Source: a marine gamma proteobacterium HTCC2080 (GTDB lineage Bacteria; Pseudomonadota; Gammaproteobacteria; Pseudomonadales; Halieaceae). From it: a stretch of 64,000 bases of DNA. The position numbers and the translations under genes are program-made. Below are positions 62,970 to 64,000 of this stretch, in pieces; the first letter of the stretch is position 1; every line of letters begins with the position of its first letter. Under the pieces are notes generated by a model. It did not search any database. It was not told where the DNA came from and was given only the letters and a program-made list of their open reading frames with translations. The DNA is taken from positions 186,001-250,000 of the forward strand of contig AAVV01000001.1 in the NCBI GenBank assembly GCA_000169115.1. Direction: 5' to 3'.

Positions 62970-64000
62970 ATGCGTTTCGACGGTTTTAGGTCTAGTGCCT
63001 TTGTCCTTATTTATTGGTTTGTCGTTGTGTTGTTTGGAACTGCGTCTGCCGATGTAGGGGCAAAAGGGCAATTCACCAAAGTCGGAACGATTTCCCCGAG
63101 CATTTCGCCTTCCCAGCCGCCGCCCGCAAATACCCCTTTCAAACTCTCAGCTACATTTACAGCTGTTTCTCATGGCCAGCCTTGTGACTTAAGCAATGTT
63201 CGCGCAACGATTAACAACGTTTCTCTGCTGAGTAATCCAAACGGAGCAACCCTACACAACTCAGGAGACTCTACTACTTTTGATTTTCAGTTCAGTGGAT
63301 TCTCCGAAGGTACAGACCTCACGCCAACCTTCAGCTATACCGCGAAAAGCCGCAACGGGTCTAACTGTGGTTGTAGTCCGGAAAGTTGTCTGGTGAACCC
63401 AAAACCGTTTCCTCCGATACCCCCAACACCCAAACCTAACCTAGTCATAGAAAAGATACTGAACTCCCCAGATCAGGTGGTGCCGGGCGATCCCGTGATT
63501 TATACCGTGAGGTTAACTAACAAGGGCACCGGCGACGCGACCAATATATCGATAGTGGATAGCCTTAGTACCCAGTTGCGCTTTCAGGGCTCCGCTGTTA
63601 CGCCGAGTTCAGCTCCTGCGGTCGGGGCTTCAGGCACGGTGGAATGGTCAATACCCTCACTAGCTGCCAATGGTGGTTCAGTAGATCTCCCGTTTTCTAC
63701 CACTGTTGCTGCTAATGCGACCGCAGGCACTATTGGAAATACAGCCAAAGCAATCGTTGATAGTGTGTCAGAGGACAGCAACACGGTTACGGTTACTGTT
63801 AACCGCACGCCCAATTTGTCTTTGCAAAAAACGATCAATGGCACGTCAAGCCAGCGTGAGACCCTGCCGGCAGGCAGTACGGTCACGTATGTTCTAACTT
63901 ACGAAAATGTGGGCTCGGGGGACGCTGCCAATGTAACGATCACCGATGTATTGGACGCCCAGCTGACCGGAACTCCAACGCTGATTCCTGCATCTGGTGT
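62970..64000 (+). CDS. DUF11-repeat surface protein, N-terminal part (cut by window edge)
   Basis: An open frame from ATG 62970 (GGAGCAAG upstream) runs past the window end without a stop, giving 343 residues. A signal peptide covers residues 1-27 (SAFVLIYWFVVVLFGTASA). A first region with paired cysteines (about 28-150) and a Pro-rich spacer are followed by DUF11-type beta-sandwich repeats at about 154 (PNLVIEKILNSPDQVVPGDP) and 280 (PNLSLQKTING), with the VxYTVRLTNKGTGDATNISI pattern. Such proteins are large secreted or surface-attached adhesin-like proteins. It follows the str operon, where rpsJ is normally found. Confidence 0.75.
   Translation, partial: MRFDGFRSSAFVLIYWFVVVLFGTASADVGAKGQFTKVGTISPSISPSQPPPANTPFKLSATFTAVSHGQPCDLSNVRATINNVSLLSNPNGATLHNSGDSTTFDFQFSGFSEGTDLTPTFSYTAKSRNGSNCGCSPESCLVNPKPFPPIPPTPKPNLVIEKILNSPDQVVPGDPVIYTVRLTNKGTGDATNISIVDSLSTQLRFQGSAVTPSSAPAVGASGTVEWSIPSLAANGGSVDLPFSTTVAANATAGTIGNTAKAIVDSVSEDSNTVTVTVNRTPNLSLQKTINGTSSQRETLPAGSTVTYVLTYENVGSGDAANVTITDVLDAQLTGTPTLIPASG

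Overview
The window is from a gammaproteobacterium, probably a marine Cellvibrionales/Halieaceae-like lineage. The order tRNA-Tyr, tRNA-Gly, tRNA-Thr, tuf, tRNA-Trp, secE, nusG, rplKAJL, rpoBC, rpsL, rpsG, fusA, tuf is the Pseudomonas-type gammaproteobacterial arrangement. The 407-residue EF-Tu and moderate GC are compatible with marine relatives. The lineage is an inference from gene order and protein character; no search was run.

Layout. (1) 1-6.8 kb is a loosely packed accessory region. It holds a truncated gene at the left edge, a coiled-coil gene that an in-frame TAG may interrupt, two small membrane proteins, a glycerophosphodiesterase-like lipoprotein, a remnant resembling the start of an M48 peptidase, a GNAT acetyltransferase, a small charged secreted protein, an SDR oxidoreductase and a 54-residue ORF. 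(2) 6.8-34 kb is a complete type VI secretion system (T6SS). The minus strand carries pppA, tagF, tssM, tssL, tssK and tagH. A central block has tssJ, a small ORF, a Sel1/caspase-like protein, an alpha/beta-hydrolase lipoprotein and the kinase ppkA. The plus strand carries tssA, tssB, tssC, hcp, tagJ, tssE, tssF, tssG, clpV and vgrG. (3) 34.2-37.8 kb is a very large TSP3-repeat protein with a C-terminal autotransporter-type barrel. (4) 37.8-44.3 kb is a minus-strand effector-loading module: a DUF6484-like spike protein, a DUF2169 adaptor, a ketosynthase-like protein without its cysteine, a DUF4150 (PAAR-like) protein with a candidate toxin C-terminus, a zinc-ribbon protein, a TIGR02270 HEAT-repeat protein and a short PAAR-like protein. 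(5) 44.4-62.8 kb is the tRNA/tuf, secE-nusG, L11-L10-RNA polymerase and str region, with two apparently identical tuf genes. (6) The right edge is an unfinished DUF11-repeat surface protein, placed where the S10 operon usually begins.

How the parts work together. PpkA, PppA and the FHA protein TagH form the threonine-phosphorylation switch that controls assembly. TssJLM is the membrane complex, TssK/E/F/G with VgrG the baseplate, TssA the assembly factor, TssB/C the sheath with TagJ attached, Hcp the tube and ClpV the recycling ATPase. The minus-strand module looks dedicated to putting one cargo, the DUF4150 protein at 40434-41690, onto the spike. Its C-terminus carries a scattered set of residues reminiscent of ExoY/oedema-factor nucleotidyl cyclases. 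That is the most interesting candidate in the window and is a hypothesis.
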